NCBI GenBank assembly: GCA_022605955.1
Contig: JAKCOZ010000251.1
Span: 248,001-312,000 of the forward strand
DNA length: 64,000 nucleotides
DNA from: Rallus limicola
Taxonomy: Eukaryota > Chordata > Aves > Gruiformes > Rallidae
Direction of reading: 5' to 3'
Part shown: one piece after another, positions 12,109-24,400 of the stretch
Position numbering within the stretch: the stretch's first letter is position 1
Layout: the number at the start of each line of letters is the position of its first letter
The notes under the pieces: model-generated
Told to the model about the DNA's origin: nothing
Database searches by the model: none
Seen by the model: only the letters and a program-made list of their open reading frames with translations
Translations under genes and position numbers: made by a program

Positions 12109-15100
12109 ATGCCTTTCAGGCCTAGCTTCTTTACTTTGGGAGTTATTGCTGGACGTTTAGCATGTTTTGAACTGCAGTCTGCTAGGGCCGAGAAAAGCAC
12201 CGTAGGAGGTTCCAGGCATGTTCCCTCTTTCCAGGCAAAGGAAAAGGCTGAGAGCCAAAGTGACAGGGTCTGCTCGTGTGTCCTGTTAGGAGGTTTCAGA
12301 CGAGCTATGCCTTTCAGGCCTAGCTTCTTTACTTTGGGAGTTATTGCTGGACGTTTAGCATGTTTTGAACTGCAGTCTGCTAGGGCCGAGAAAAGCACCG
12401 TAGGAGGTTCCAGGCATGTTCCCTCTTTCCAGGCAAAGGAAAAGGCTGAGAGTCAAAGTGACAGGGTCTGGTCGTGTGTCCTGTTAGGAGGTTTCAGACA
12501 AGCTATGCCTTTCAGGCCTAGCTTCTTTACTTTGGGAGTTATTGCTGGACGTTTAGCATGTTTTGAACTGCAGTCTGCTAGGGCCGAGAAAAGCACAGTA
12601 GGAGGTTCCAGGCATGTTCCCTCTTTCCAGGCAAAGGAAAAGGCTGAGAGCCAAAGTGACAGGGTCTGCTCGTGTGTCCTGTTAGGAGGTTTCAGACAAG
12701 CTATGCCTTTCAGGCCTAGCTTCTTTACTTTGGCAGTTATTGCTGGATGTTTAGCATGTTTTGAACTGCAGTCTGCTAGGGCCGAGAAAAGCACCGTAGG
12801 AGGTTCCAGGCATGTTCCCTCTTTCCAGGCAAAGGAAAAGGCTGAGAGCCAAAGTGACAGGGTCTGCTCGTGTGTCCTGTTAGGAGGTTTCAGACAAGCT
12901 ATGCCTTTCAGGCCTAGCTTCTTTACTTTGGGAGTTATTGCTGGACGTTTAGCATGTTTTGAACTGCAGTCTGCTAGGGCCGAGAAAAGCACCGTAGGAG
13001 GTTCCAGGCATGTTCCCTCTTTCCAGGCAAAGGAAAAGGCTGAGAGCCAAAGTGACAGGGTCTGCTCGTGTGTCCTGTTAGGAGGTTTCAGACGAGCTAT
13101 GCCTTTCAGGCCTAGCTTCTTTACTTTGGGAGTTATTGCTGGACGTTTAGCATGTTTTGAACTGCAGTCTGCTAGGGCCGAGAAAAGCACCGTAGGAGGT
13201 TCCAGGCATGTTCCCTCTTTCCAGGCAAAGGAAAAGGCTGAGAGCCAAAGTGACAGGGTCTGCTCGTGTGTCCTGTCAGGAGGTTTCAGACGAGCTATGC
13301 CTTTCAGGCCTAGCTTCTTTACTTTGGGAGTTATTGCTGGACGTTTAGCATGTTTTGAACTGCAGTCTGCTAGGGCCGAGAAAAGCACCGTAGGAGGTTC
13401 CAGGCATGTTCCCTCTTTCCAGGCAAAGGAAAAGGCTGAGAGCCAAAGTGACAGGGTCTGCTCGTGTGTCCTGTTAGGAGGTTTCAGACGAGCTATGCCT
13501 TTCAGGCCTAGCTTCTTTACTTTGGGAGTTATTGCTGGATGTTTAGCATGTTTTGAACTGCAGTCTGCTAGGGCCGAGAAAAGCACCGTAGGAGGTTCCA
13601 GGCATGTTCCCTCTTTCCAGGCAAAGGAAAAGGCTGAGAGCCAAAGTGACAGGGTCTGCTCGTGTGTCCTGTTAGGGGGTTTCAGACAAGCTATGCCTTT
13701 CAGGCCTAGCTTCTTTACTTTGGGAGTTATTGCTGGACGTTTAGCATGTTTTGAACTGCAGTCTGCTAGGGCCGAGAAAAGCACCGTAGGAGGTTCCAGG
13801 CATGTTCCCTCTTTCCAGGCAAAGGAAAAGGCTGAGAGCCAAAGTGACAGGGTCTGCTCGTGTGTCCTGTCAGGAGGTTTCAGACAAGCTATGCCTTTCA
13901 GGCCTAGCTTCTTTACTTTGGGAGTTATTGCTGGACGTTTAGCATGTTTTGAACTGCAGTCTGCTAGGGCTGAGAAAAGCACCGTAGGAGGTTCCAGGCA
14001 TGTTCCCTCTTTCCAGGCAAAGGAAAAGGCTGAGAGCCAAAGTGACAGGGTCTGCTCGTGTGTCCTGTTAGGAGGTTTCAGACGAGCTATGCCTTTCAGG
14101 CCTAGCTTCTTTACTTTGGGAGTTATTGCTGGACGTTTAGCATGTTTTGAACTGCAGTCTGCTAGGGCCGAGAAAAGCACCGTAGGAGGTTCCAGGCATG
14201 TTCCCTCTTTCCAGGCAAAGGAAAAGGCTGAGAGCCAAAGTGACAGGGTCTGCTCGTGTGTCCTGTTAGGAGGTTTCAGACGAGCTATGCCTTTCAGGCC
14301 TAGCTTCTTTACTTTGGGAGTTATTGCTGGACGTTTAGCATGTTTTGAACTGCAGTCTGCTAGGGCCGAGAAAAGCACCGTAGGAGGTTCCAGGCATGTT
14401 CCCTCTTTCCAGGCAAAGGAAAAGGCTGAGAGCCAAAGTGACAGGGTCTGCTCGTGTGTCCTGTTAGGAGGTTTCAGACAAGCTATGCCTTTCAGGCCTA
14501 GCTTCTTTACTTTGGGAGTTATTGCTGGATGTTTAGCATGTTTTGAACTGCAGTCTGCTAGGGCCGAGAAAAGCACCGTAGGAGGTTCCAGGCATGTTCC
14601 CTCTTTCCAGGCAAAGGAAAAGGCTGAGAGCCAAAGTGACAGGGTCTGCTCGTGTGTCCTGTTAGGAGGTTTCAGACAAGCTATGACTTTCAGGCCTAGC
14701 TTCTTTACTTTGGGAGTTATTGCTGGACGTTTAGCATGTTTTGAACTGCAGTCTGCTAGGGCCGAGAAAAGCACCGTAGGAGGTTCCAGGCATGTTCCCT
14801 CTTTCCAGGCAAAGGAAAAGGCTGAGAGCCAAAGTGACAGGGTCTGCTCGTGTGTCCTGTTAGGAGGTTTCAGACAAGCTATGACTTTATGCCTAGCTTC
14901 TTTACTTTGGGAGTTATTGCTGGACGTTTAGCATGTTTTGAACTGCAGTCTGCTAGGGCCGAGAAAAGCACCGTAGGAGGTTCCAGGCATGTTCCCTCTT
15001 TCCAGGCAAAGGAAAAGGCTGAGAGCCAAAGTGACAGGGTCTGCTCGTGTGTCCTGTTAGGAGGTTTCAGACGAGCTATGCCTTTCAGGCCTAGCTTCTT

Positions 15101-15670
15101 TACTTTGGGAGTTATTGCTGGACGTTTAGCATGTTTTGAACTGCAGTCTGCTAGGGCCGAGAAAAGCACCGTAGGAGGTTCCAGGCATGTTCCCTCTTTC
15201 CAGGCAAAGGAAAAGGCTGAGAGCCAAAGTGACAGGGTCTGCTCGTGTGTCCTGTTAGGAGGTTTCAGACAAGCTATGCCTTTCAGGCCTAGCTTCTTTA
15301 CTTTGGGAGTTATTGCTGGATGTTTAGCATGTTTTGAACTGCAGTCTGCTAGGGCCGAGAAAAGCACCGTAGGAGGTTCCAGGCATGTTCCCTCTTTCCA
15401 GGCAAAGGAAAAGGCTGAGAGCCAAAGTGACAGGGTCTGCTCGTGTGTCCTGTTAGGAGGTTTCAGACGAGCTATGCCTTTCAGGCCTAGCTTCTTTACT
15501 TTGGAGTTATTGCTGGACGTTTAGCATGTTTTGAACTGCAGTCTGCTAGGGCCGAGAAAAGCACCGTAGGAGGTTCCAGGCATGTTCCCTCTTTCCAGGC
15601 AAAGGAAAAGGCTGAGAGCCAAAGTGACAGGGTCTGCTCGTGTGTCCTGTTAGGGGGTTTCAGACAAGCT
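12109..15670. repeat. 18-monomer higher-order repeat, copy 2 (3,562 bp)
   Basis: This is the second copy of the preceding unit. The rare markers reappear at 12471, 12597 and 13971, each exactly 3,562 bases after the first copy. The match continues past the nominal end to about 15860, where the first copy has GACGAGCT (12299-12306) and this one has GACAAGCT. I saw no difference inside the paired interval, so the duplication is recent or has just been homogenised. Confidence 0.92.
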
Positions 15671-15868
15671 ATGCCTTTCAGGCCTAGCTTCTTTACTTTG
15701 GGAGTTATTGCTGGACGTTTAGCATGTTTTGAACTGCAGTCTGCTAGGGCCGAGAAAAGCACCGTAGGAGGTTCCAGGCATGTTCCCTCTTTCCAGGCAA
15801 AGGAAAAGGCTGAGAGCCAAAGTGACAGGGTCTGCTCGTGTGTCCTGTTAGGAGGTTTCAGACAAGCT
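14881..15868. repeat. Five-monomer cassette, copy A (988 bp)
   Basis: The monomers at 14881 (short ATGACTTTATGCC class), 15078, 15276 (C46T, A194G), 15474 (short GG class, A183G) and 15671 form a cassette of 990 minus 2 bases. It overlaps the end of the second 18-mer unit. The same cassette order is found at 11319-12306 and 25171-26158, so it moves as a block. Confidence 0.88.
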
Positions 15869-16856
15869 ATGACTTTATGCCTAGCTTCTTTACTTTGGGA
15901 GTTATTGCTGGACGTTTAGCATGTTTTGAACTGCAGTCTGCTAGGGCCGAGAAAAGCACCGTAGGAGGTTCCAGGCATGTTCCCTCTTTCCAGGCAAAGG
16001 AAAAGGCTGAGAGCCAAAGTGACAGGGTCTGCTCGTGTGTCCTGTTAGGAGGTTTCAGACGAGCTATGCCTTTCAGGCCTAGCTTCTTTACTTTGGGAGT
16101 TATTGCTGGACGTTTAGCATGTTTTGAACTGCAGTCTGCTAGGGCCGAGAAAAGCACCGTAGGAGGTTCCAGGCATGTTCCCTCTTTCCAGGCAAAGGAA
16201 AAGGCTGAGAGCCAAAGTGACAGGGTCTGCTCGTGTGTCCTGTTAGGAGGTTTCAGACAAGCTATGCCTTTCAGGCCTAGCTTCTTTACTTTGGGAGTTA
16301 TTGCTGGATGTTTAGCATGTTTTGAACTGCAGTCTGCTAGGGCCGAGAAAAGCACCGTAGGAGGTTCCAGGCATGTTCCCTCTTTCCAGGCAAAGGAAAA
16401 GGCTGAGAGCCAAAGTGACAGGGTCTGCTCGTGTGTCCTGTTAGGAGGTTTCAGACGAGCTATGCCTTTCAGGCCTAGCTTCTTTACTTTGGAGTTATTG
16501 CTGGACGTTTAGCATGTTTTGAACTGCAGTCTGCTAGGGCCGAGAAAAGCACCGTAGGAGGTTCCAGGCATGTTCCCTCTTTCCAGGCAAAGGAAAAGGC
16601 TGAGAGCCAAAGTGACAGGGTCTGCTCGTGTGTCCTGTTAGGGGGTTTCAGACAAGCTATGCCTTTCAGGCCTAGCTTCTTTACTTTGGGAGTTATTGCT
16701 GGACGTTTAGCATGTTTTGAACTGCAGTCTGCTAGGGCCGAGAAAAGCACCGTAGGAGGTTCCAGGCATGTTCCCTCTTTCCAGGCAAAGGAAAAGGCTG
16801 AGAGCCAAAGTGACAGGGTCTGCTCGTGTGTCCTGTTAGGAGGTTTCAGACAAGCT
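15869..16856. repeat. Five-monomer cassette, copy B (988 bp)
   Basis: It is a direct tandem duplicate of the preceding 988 bp. Monomers start at 15869, 16066, 16264, 16462 and 16659 with identical markers, including both one-base-short monomers. The match breaks at 16857, which has the normal ATGCCTTTCAGG start. Confidence 0.88.
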
Positions 16857-18044
16857 ATGCCTTTCAGGCCTAGCTTCTTTACTTTGGGAGTTATTGCTGG
16901 ACGTTTAGCATGTTTTGAACTGCAGTCTGCTAGGGCCGAGAAAAGCACCGTAGGAGGTTCCAGGCATGTTCCCTCTTTCCAGGCAAAGGAAAAGGCTGAG
17001 AGCCAAAGTGACAGGGTCTGCTCGTGTGTCCTGTTAGGAGGTTTCAGACGAGCTATGCCTTTCAGGCCTAGCTTCTTTACTTTGGGAGTTATTGCTGGAT
17101 GTTTAGCATGTTTTGAACTGCAGTCTGCTAGGGCCGAGAAAAGCACCGTAGGAGGTTCCAGGCATGTTCCCTCTTTCCAGGCAAAGGAAAAGGCTGAGAG
17201 CCAAAGTGACAGGGTCTGCTCGTGTGTCCTGTTAGGGGGTTTCAGACAAGCTATGCCTTTCAGGCCTAGCTTCTTTACTTTGGGAGTTATTGCTGGACGT
17301 TTAGCATGTTTTGAACTGCAGTCTGCTAGGGCCGAGAAAAGCACCGTAGGAGGTTCCAGGCATGTTCCCTCTTTCCAGGCAAAGGAAAAGGCTGAGAGCC
17401 AAAGTGACAGGGTCTGCTCGTCTGTCCTGTCAGGAGGTTTCAGACAAGCTATGCCTTTCAGGCCTAGCTTCTTTACTTTGGGAGTTATTGCTGGACGTTT
17501 AGCATGTTTTGAACTGCAGTCTGCTAGGGCCGAGAAAAGCACCGTAGGAGGTTCCAGGCATGTTCCCTCTTTCCAGGCAAAGGAAAAGGCTGAGAGCCAA
17601 AGTGACAGGGTCTGCTCGTGTGTCCTGTTAGGAGGTTTCAGACGAGCTATGCCTTTCAGGCCTAGCTTCTTTACTTTGGGAGTTATTGCTGGACGTTTAG
17701 CATGTTTTGAACTGCAGTCTGCTAGGGCCGAGAAAAGCACCGTAGGAGGTTCCAGGCATGTTCCCTCTTTCCAGGCAAAGGAAAAGGCTGAGAGCCAAAG
17801 TGACAGGGTCTGCTCGTGTGTCCTGTTAGGGGGTTTCAGACAAGCTATGCCTTTCAGGCCTAGCTTCTTTACTTTGGGAGTTATTGCTGGACGTTTAGCA
17901 TGTTTTGAACTGCAGTCTGCTAGGGCCGAGAAAAGCACCGTAGGAGGTTCCAGGCATGTTCCCTCTTTCCAGGCAAAGGAAAAGGCTGAGAGCCAAAGTG
18001 ACAGGGTCTGCTCGTGTGTCCTGTTAGGAGGTTTCAGACGAGCT
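16857..18044. repeat. Six intervening monomers
   Basis: The monomers at 16857, 17055 (C46T, A183G), 17253, 17451, 17649 and 17847 have no length change. Monomer 17253 carries the linked pair G-to-C at 17422 (TCGTCTGTCC) and T179C. That pair recurs only at 22371, 33255 and 35828, each time after a C46T monomer, which marks a shared block. Confidence 0.8.
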
Positions 18045-21000
18045 ATGCCTTTCAGGCCTAGCTTCTTTACTTTGGGAGTTATTGCTGGACGTTTAGCATG
18101 TTTTGAACTGCAGTCTGCTAGGGCCGAGAAAAGCACCGTAGGAGGTTCCAGGCATGTTCCCTCTTTCCAGGCAAAGGAAAAGGCTGAGAGCCAAAGTGAC
18201 AGGGTCTGCTCGTGTGTCCTGTTAGGAGGTTTCAGACAAGCTATGCCTTTCAGGCCTAGCTTCTTTACTTTGGGAGTTATTGCTGGATGTTTAGCATGTT
18301 TTGAACTGCAGTCTGCTAGGGCCGAGAAAAGCACCGTAGGAGGTTCCAGGCATGTTCCCTCTTTCCAGGCAAAGGAAAAGGCTGAGAGCCAAAGTGACAG
18401 GGTCTGCTCGTGTGTCCTGTTAGGAGGTTTCAGACGAGCTATGCATTTCAGGCCTAGCTTCTTTACTTTGGAGTTATTGCTGGACGTTTAGCATGTTTTG
18501 AACTGCAGTCTGCTAGGGCCGAGAAAAGCACCGTAGGAGGTTCCAGGCATGTTCCCTCTTTCCAGGCAAAGGAAAAGGCTGAGAGCCAAAGTGACAGGGT
18601 CTGCTCGTGTGTCCTGTCAGGAGGTTTCAGACAAGCTATGCCTTTCAGGCCTAGCTTCTTTACTTTGGGAGTTATTGCTGGACGTTTAGCATGTTTTGAA
18701 CTGCAGTCTGCTAGGGCCGAGAAAAGCACCGTAGGAGGTTCCAGGCATGTTCCCTCTTTCCAGGCAAAGGAAAAGGCTGAGAGCCAAAGTGACAGGGTCT
18801 ACTCGTGTGTCCTGTTAGGAGGTTTCAGACAAGCTATGCCTTTCAGGCCTAGCTTCTTTACTTTGGGAGTTATTGCTGGACGTTTAGCATGTTTTGAACT
18901 GCAGTCTGCTAGGGCCGAGAAAAGCACCGTAGGAGGTTCCAGGCATGTTCCCTCTTTCCAGGCAAAGGAAAAGGCTGAGAGTCAAAGTGACAGGGTCTGC
19001 TCGTGTGTCCTGTTAGGAGGTTTCAGACAAGCTATGCCTTTCAGGCCTAGCTTCTTTACTTTGGGAGTTATTGCTGGACGTTTAGCATGTTTTGAACTGC
19101 AGTCTGCTAGGGCCGAGAAAAGCACCGTAGGAGGTTCCAGGCATGTTCCCTCTTTCCAGGCAAAGGAAAAGGCTGAGAGCCAAAGTGACAGGGTCTGCTC
19201 GTGTGTCCTGTTAGGAGGTTTCAGACAAGCTATGCCTTTCAGGCCTAGCTTCTTTACTTTGGGAGTTATTGCTGGACGTTTAGCATGTTTTGAACTGCAG
19301 TCTGCTAGGGCCGAGAAAAGCACCGTAGGAGGTTCCAGGCATGTTCCCTCTTTCTAGGCAAAGGAAAAGGCTGAGAGCCAAAGTGACAGGGTCTGCTCGT
19401 GTGTCCTGTTAGGAGGTTTCAGAGGAGCTATGCCTTTCAGGCCTAGCTTCTTTACTTTGGGAGTTATTGCTGGACGTTTAGCATGTTTTGAACTGCAGTC
19501 TGCTAGGGCCGAGAAAAGCACCGTAGGAGGTTCCAGGCATGTTCCCTCTTTCCAGGCAAAGGAAAAGGCTGAGAGCCAAAGTGACAGGGTCTGCTCGTGT
19601 GTCCTGTTAGGAGGTTTCAGACGAGCTATGCCTTTCAGGCCTAGCTTCTTTACTTTGGGAGTTATTGCTGGACGTTTAGCATGTTTTGAACTGCAGTCTG
19701 CTAGGGCCGAGAAAAGCACCGTAGGAGGTTCCAGGCATGTTCCCTCTTTCCAGGCAAAGGAAAATGCTGAGAGCCAAAGTGACAGGGTCTGCTCGTGTGT
19801 CCTGTTAGGGGGTTTCAGACAAGCTATGCCTTTCAGGCCTAGCTTCTTTACTTTGGGAGTTATTGCTGGACGTTTAGCATGTTTTGAACTGCAGTCTGCT
19901 AGGGCCGAGAAAAGCACCGTAGGAGGTTCCAGGCATGTTCCCTCTTTCCAGGCAAAGGAAAAGGCTGAGAGCCAAAGTGACAGGGTCTGCTCGTGTGTCC
20001 TGTTAGGAGGTTTCAGACAAGCTATGCCTTTCAGGCCTAGCTTCTTTACTTTGGGAGTTATTGCTGGACGTTTAGCATGTTTTGAACTGCAGTCTGCTAG
20101 GGCCGAGAAAAGCACCGTAGGAGGTTCCAGGCATGTTCCCTCTTTCCAGGCAAAGGAAAAGGCTGAGAGTCAAAGTGACAGGGTCTGCTCGTGTGTCCTG
20201 TTAGGAGGTTTCAGACAAGCTATGCCTTTCAGGCCTAGCTTCTTTACTTTGGGAGTTATTGCTGGACGTTTAGCATGTTTTGAACTGCAGTCTGCTAGGG
20301 CCGAGAAAAGCACCGTAGGAGGTTCCAGGCATGTTCCCTCTTTCCAGGCAAAGGAAAAGGCTGAGAGCCAAAGTGACAGGGTCTGCTCGTGTGTCCTGTT
20401 AGGAGGTTTCAGACAAGCTATGCCTTTCAGGCCTAGCTTCTTTACTTTGGCAGTTATTGCTGGACGTTTAGCATGTTTTGAACTGCAGTCTGCTAGGGCC
20501 GAGAAAAGCACCGTAGGAGGTTCCAGGCATGTTCCCTCTTTCCAGGCAAAGGAAAAGGCTGAGAGCCAAAGTGACAGGGTCTGCTCGTGTGTCCTGTTAG
20601 GAGGTTTCAGACAAGCTATGACTTTCAGGCCTAGCTTCTTTACTTTGGGAGTTATTGCTGGACGTTTAGCATGTTTTGAACTGCAGTCTGCTAGGGCCGA
20701 GAAAAGCACCGTAGGAGGTTCCAGGCATGTTCCCTCTTTCCAGGCAAAGGAAAAGGCTGAGAGCCAAAGTGACAGGGTCTGCTCGTGTGTCCTGTTAGGA
20801 GGTTTCAGACGAGCTATGCCTTTCAGGCCTAGCTTCTTTACTTTGGGAGTTATTGCTGGACGTTTAGCATGTTTTGAACTGCAGTCTGCTAGGGCCGAGA
20901 AAAGCACCGTAGGAGGTTCCAGGCATGTTCCCTCTTTCCAGGCAAAGGAAAAGGCTGAGAGCCAAAGTGACAGGGTCTGCTCGTGTGTCCTGTCAGGAGG

Positions 21001-21409
21001 TTTCAGACGAGCTATGCCTTTCAGGCCTAGCTTCTTTACTTTGGGAGTTATTGCTGGACGTTTAGCATGTTTTGAACTGCAGTCTGCTAGGGCCGAGAAA
21101 AGCACCGTAGGAGGTTCCAGGCATGTTCCCTCTTTCCAGGCAAAGGAAAAGGCTGAGAGCCAAAGTGACAGGGTCTGCTCGTGTGTCCTGTTAGGAGGTT
21201 TCAGACGAGCTATGCCTTTCAGGCCTAGCTTCTTTACTTTGGGAGTTATTGCTGGATGTTTAGCATGTTTTGAACTGCAGTCTGCTAGGGCCGAGAAAAG
21301 CACCGTAGGAGGTTCCAGGCATGTTCCCTCTTTCCAGGCAAAGGAAAAGGCTGAGAGCCAAAGTGACAGGGTCTGCTCGTGTGTCCTGTTAGGGGGTTTC
21401 AGACAAGCT
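18045..21409. repeat. 17-monomer long-range duplicated block, copy A (3,365 bp)
   Basis: It contains a nine-mer HOR unit at 18441-20221, with the short T179C monomer, G164A, C147T, C124T/AGAGGAGCT and G138T/A183G in the canonical order. Monomers with G32C (20420), C4A (20618), T179C (20816) and C46T/A183G (21212) follow. The series is repeated 10,487 bases downstream. A private C-to-A at 18445 gives ATGCAT. Confidence 0.87.
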
Positions 21410-24400
21410 ATGCCTTTCAGGCCTAGCTTCTTTACTTTGGGAGTTATTGCTGGACGTTTAGCATGTTTTGAACTGCAGTCTGCTAGGGCCGAGAAAAGCA
21501 CCGTAGGAGGTTCCAGGCATGTTCCCTCTTTCCAGGCAAAGGAAAAGGCTGAGAGCCAAAGTGACAGGGTCTGCTCGTGTGTCCTGTCAGGAGGTTTCAG
21601 ACAAGCTATGCCTTTCAGGCCTAGCTTCTTTACTTTGGGAGTTATTGCTGGACGTTTAGCATGTTTTGAACTGCAGTCTGCTAGGGCCGAGAAAAGCACC
21701 GTAGGAGGTTCCAGGCATGTTCCCTCTTTCCAGGCAAAGGAAAAGGCTGAGAGCCAAAGTGACAGGGTCTGCTCGTGTGTCCTGTTAGGAGGTTTCAGAC
21801 GAGCTATGCCTTTCAGGCCTAGCTTCTTTACTTTGGGAGTTATTGCTGGACGTTTAGCATGTTTTGAACTGCAGTCTGCTAGGGCCGAGAAAAGCACCGT
21901 AGGATGTTCCAGGCATGTTCCCTCTTTCCAGGCAAAGGAAAAGGCTGAGAGCCAAAGTGACAGGGTCTGCTCGTGTGTCCTGTTAGGAGGTTTCAGACGA
22001 GCTATGCCTTTCAGGCCTAGCTTCTTTACTTTGGGAGTTATTGCTGGATGTTTAGCATGTTTTGAACTGCAGTCTGCTAGGGCCGAGAAAAGCACCGTAG
22101 GAGGTTCCAGGCATGTTCCCTCTTTCCAGGCAAAGGAAAAGGCTGAGAGCCAAAGTGACAGGGTCTGCTCGTGTGTCCTGTTAGGGGGTTTCAGACAAGC
22201 TATGCCTTTCAGGCCTAGCTTCTTTACTTTGGGAGTTATTGCTGGACGTTTAGCATGTTTTGAACTGCAGTCTGCTAGGGCCGAGAAAAGCACCGTAGGA
22301 GGTTCCAGGCATGTTCCCTCTTTCCAGGCAAAGGAAAAGGCTGAGAGCCAAAGTGACAGGGTCTGCTCGTCTGTCCTGTCAGGAGGTTTCAGACAAGCTA
22401 TGCCTTTCAGGCCTAGCTTCTTTACTTTGGGAGTTATTGCTGGACGTTTAGCATGTTTTGAACTGCAGTCTGCTAGGGCCGAGAAAAGCACCGTAGGAGG
22501 TTCCAGGCATGTTCCCTCTTTCCAGGCAAAGGAAAAGGCTGAGAGCCAAAGTGACAGGGTCTGCTCGTGTGTCCTGTTAGGAGGTTTCAGACGAGCTATG
22601 CCTTTCAGGCCTAGCTTCTTTACTTTGGGAGTTATTGCTGGACGTTTAGCATGTTTTGAACTGCAGTCTGCTAGGGCCGAGAAAAGCACCGTAGGAGGTT
22701 CCAGGCATGTTCCCTCTTTCCAGGCAAAGGAAAAGGCTGAGAGTCAAAGTGACAGGGTCTGCTCGTGTGTCCTGTTAGGAGGTTTCAGACAAGCTATGCC
22801 TTTCAGGCCTAGCTTCTTTACTTTGGGAGTTATTGCTGGACGTTTAGCATGTTTTGAACTGCAGTCTGCTAGGGCCGAGAAAAGCACCGTAGGAGGTTCC
22901 AGGCATGTTCCCTCTTTCCAGGCAAAGGAAAAGGCTGAGAGCCAAAGTGACAGGGTCTGCTCGTGTGTCCTGTTAGGAGGTTTCAGACAAGCTATGCCTT
23001 TCAGGCCTAGCTTCTTTACTTTGGGAGTTATTGCTGGATGTTTAGCATGTTTTGAACTGCAGTCTGCTAGGGCCGAGAAAAGCACCGTAGGAGGTTCCAG
23101 GCATGTTCCCTCTTTCCAGGCAAAGGAAAAGGCTGAGAGCCAAAGTGACAGGGTCTGCTCGTGTGTCCTGTTAGGAGGTTTCAGACAAGCTATGACTTTC
23201 AGGCCTAGCTTCTTTACTTTGGGAGTTATTGCTGGACGTTTAGCATGTTTTGAACTGCAGTCTGCTAGGGCCGAGAAAAGCACCGTAGGAGGTTCCAGGC
23301 ATGTTCCCTCTTTCCAGGCAAAGGAAAAGGCTGAGAGCCAAAGTGACAGGGTCTGCTCGTGTGTCCTGTTAGGAGGTTTCAGACGAGCTATGCCTTTCAG
23401 GCCTAGCTTCTTTACTTTGGGAGTTATTGCTGGACGTTTAGCATGTTTTGAACTGCAGTCTGCTAGGGCCGAGAAAAGCACCGTAGGAGGTTCCAGGCAT
23501 GTTCCCTCTTTCCAGGCAAAGGAAAAGGCTGAGAGCCAAAGTGACAGGGTCTGCTCGTGTGTCCTGTTAGGAGGTTTCAGACGAGCTATGCCTTTCAGGC
23601 CTAGCTTCTTTACTTTGGGAGTTATTGCTGGACGTTTAGCATGTTTTGAACTGCAGTCTGCTAGGGCCGAGAAAAGCACCGTAGGAGGTTCCAGGCATGT
23701 TCCCTCTTTCCAGGCAAAGGAAAAGGCTGAGAGCCAAAGTGACAGGGTCTGCTCGTGTGTCCTGTTAGGAGGTTTCAGACAAGCTATGCCTTTCAGGCCT
23801 AGCTTCTTTACTTTGGGAGTTATTGCTGGACGTTTAGCATGTTTTGAACTGCAGTCTGCTAGGGCCGAGAAAAGCACCGTAGGAGGTTCCAGGCATGTTC
23901 CCTCTTTCCAGGCAAAGGAAAAGGCTGAGAGCCAAAGTGACAGGGTCTGCTCGTGTGTCCTGTTAGGAGGTTTCAGACAAGCTATGCCTTTCAGGCCTAG
24001 CTTCTTTACTTTGGGAGTTATTGCTGGATGTTTAGCATGTTTTGAACTGCAGTCTGCTAGGGCCGAGAAAAGCACCGTAGGAGGTTCCAGGCATGTTCCC
24101 TCTTTCCAGGCAAAGGAAAAGGCTGAGAGCCAAAGTGACAGGGTCTGCTCGTGTGTCCTGTTAGGAGGTTTCAGACAAGCTATGACTTTCAGGCCTAGCT
24201 TCTTTACTTTGGGAGTTATTGCTGGACGTTTAGCATGTTTTGAACTGCAGTCTGCTAGGGCCGAGAAAAGCACCGTAGGAGGTTCCAGGCATGTTCCCTC
24301 TTTCCAGGCAAAGGAAAAGGCTGAGAGCCAAAGTGACAGGGTCTGCTCGTGTGTCCTGTTAGGAGGTTTCAGACAAGCTATGACTTTATGCCTAGCTTCT

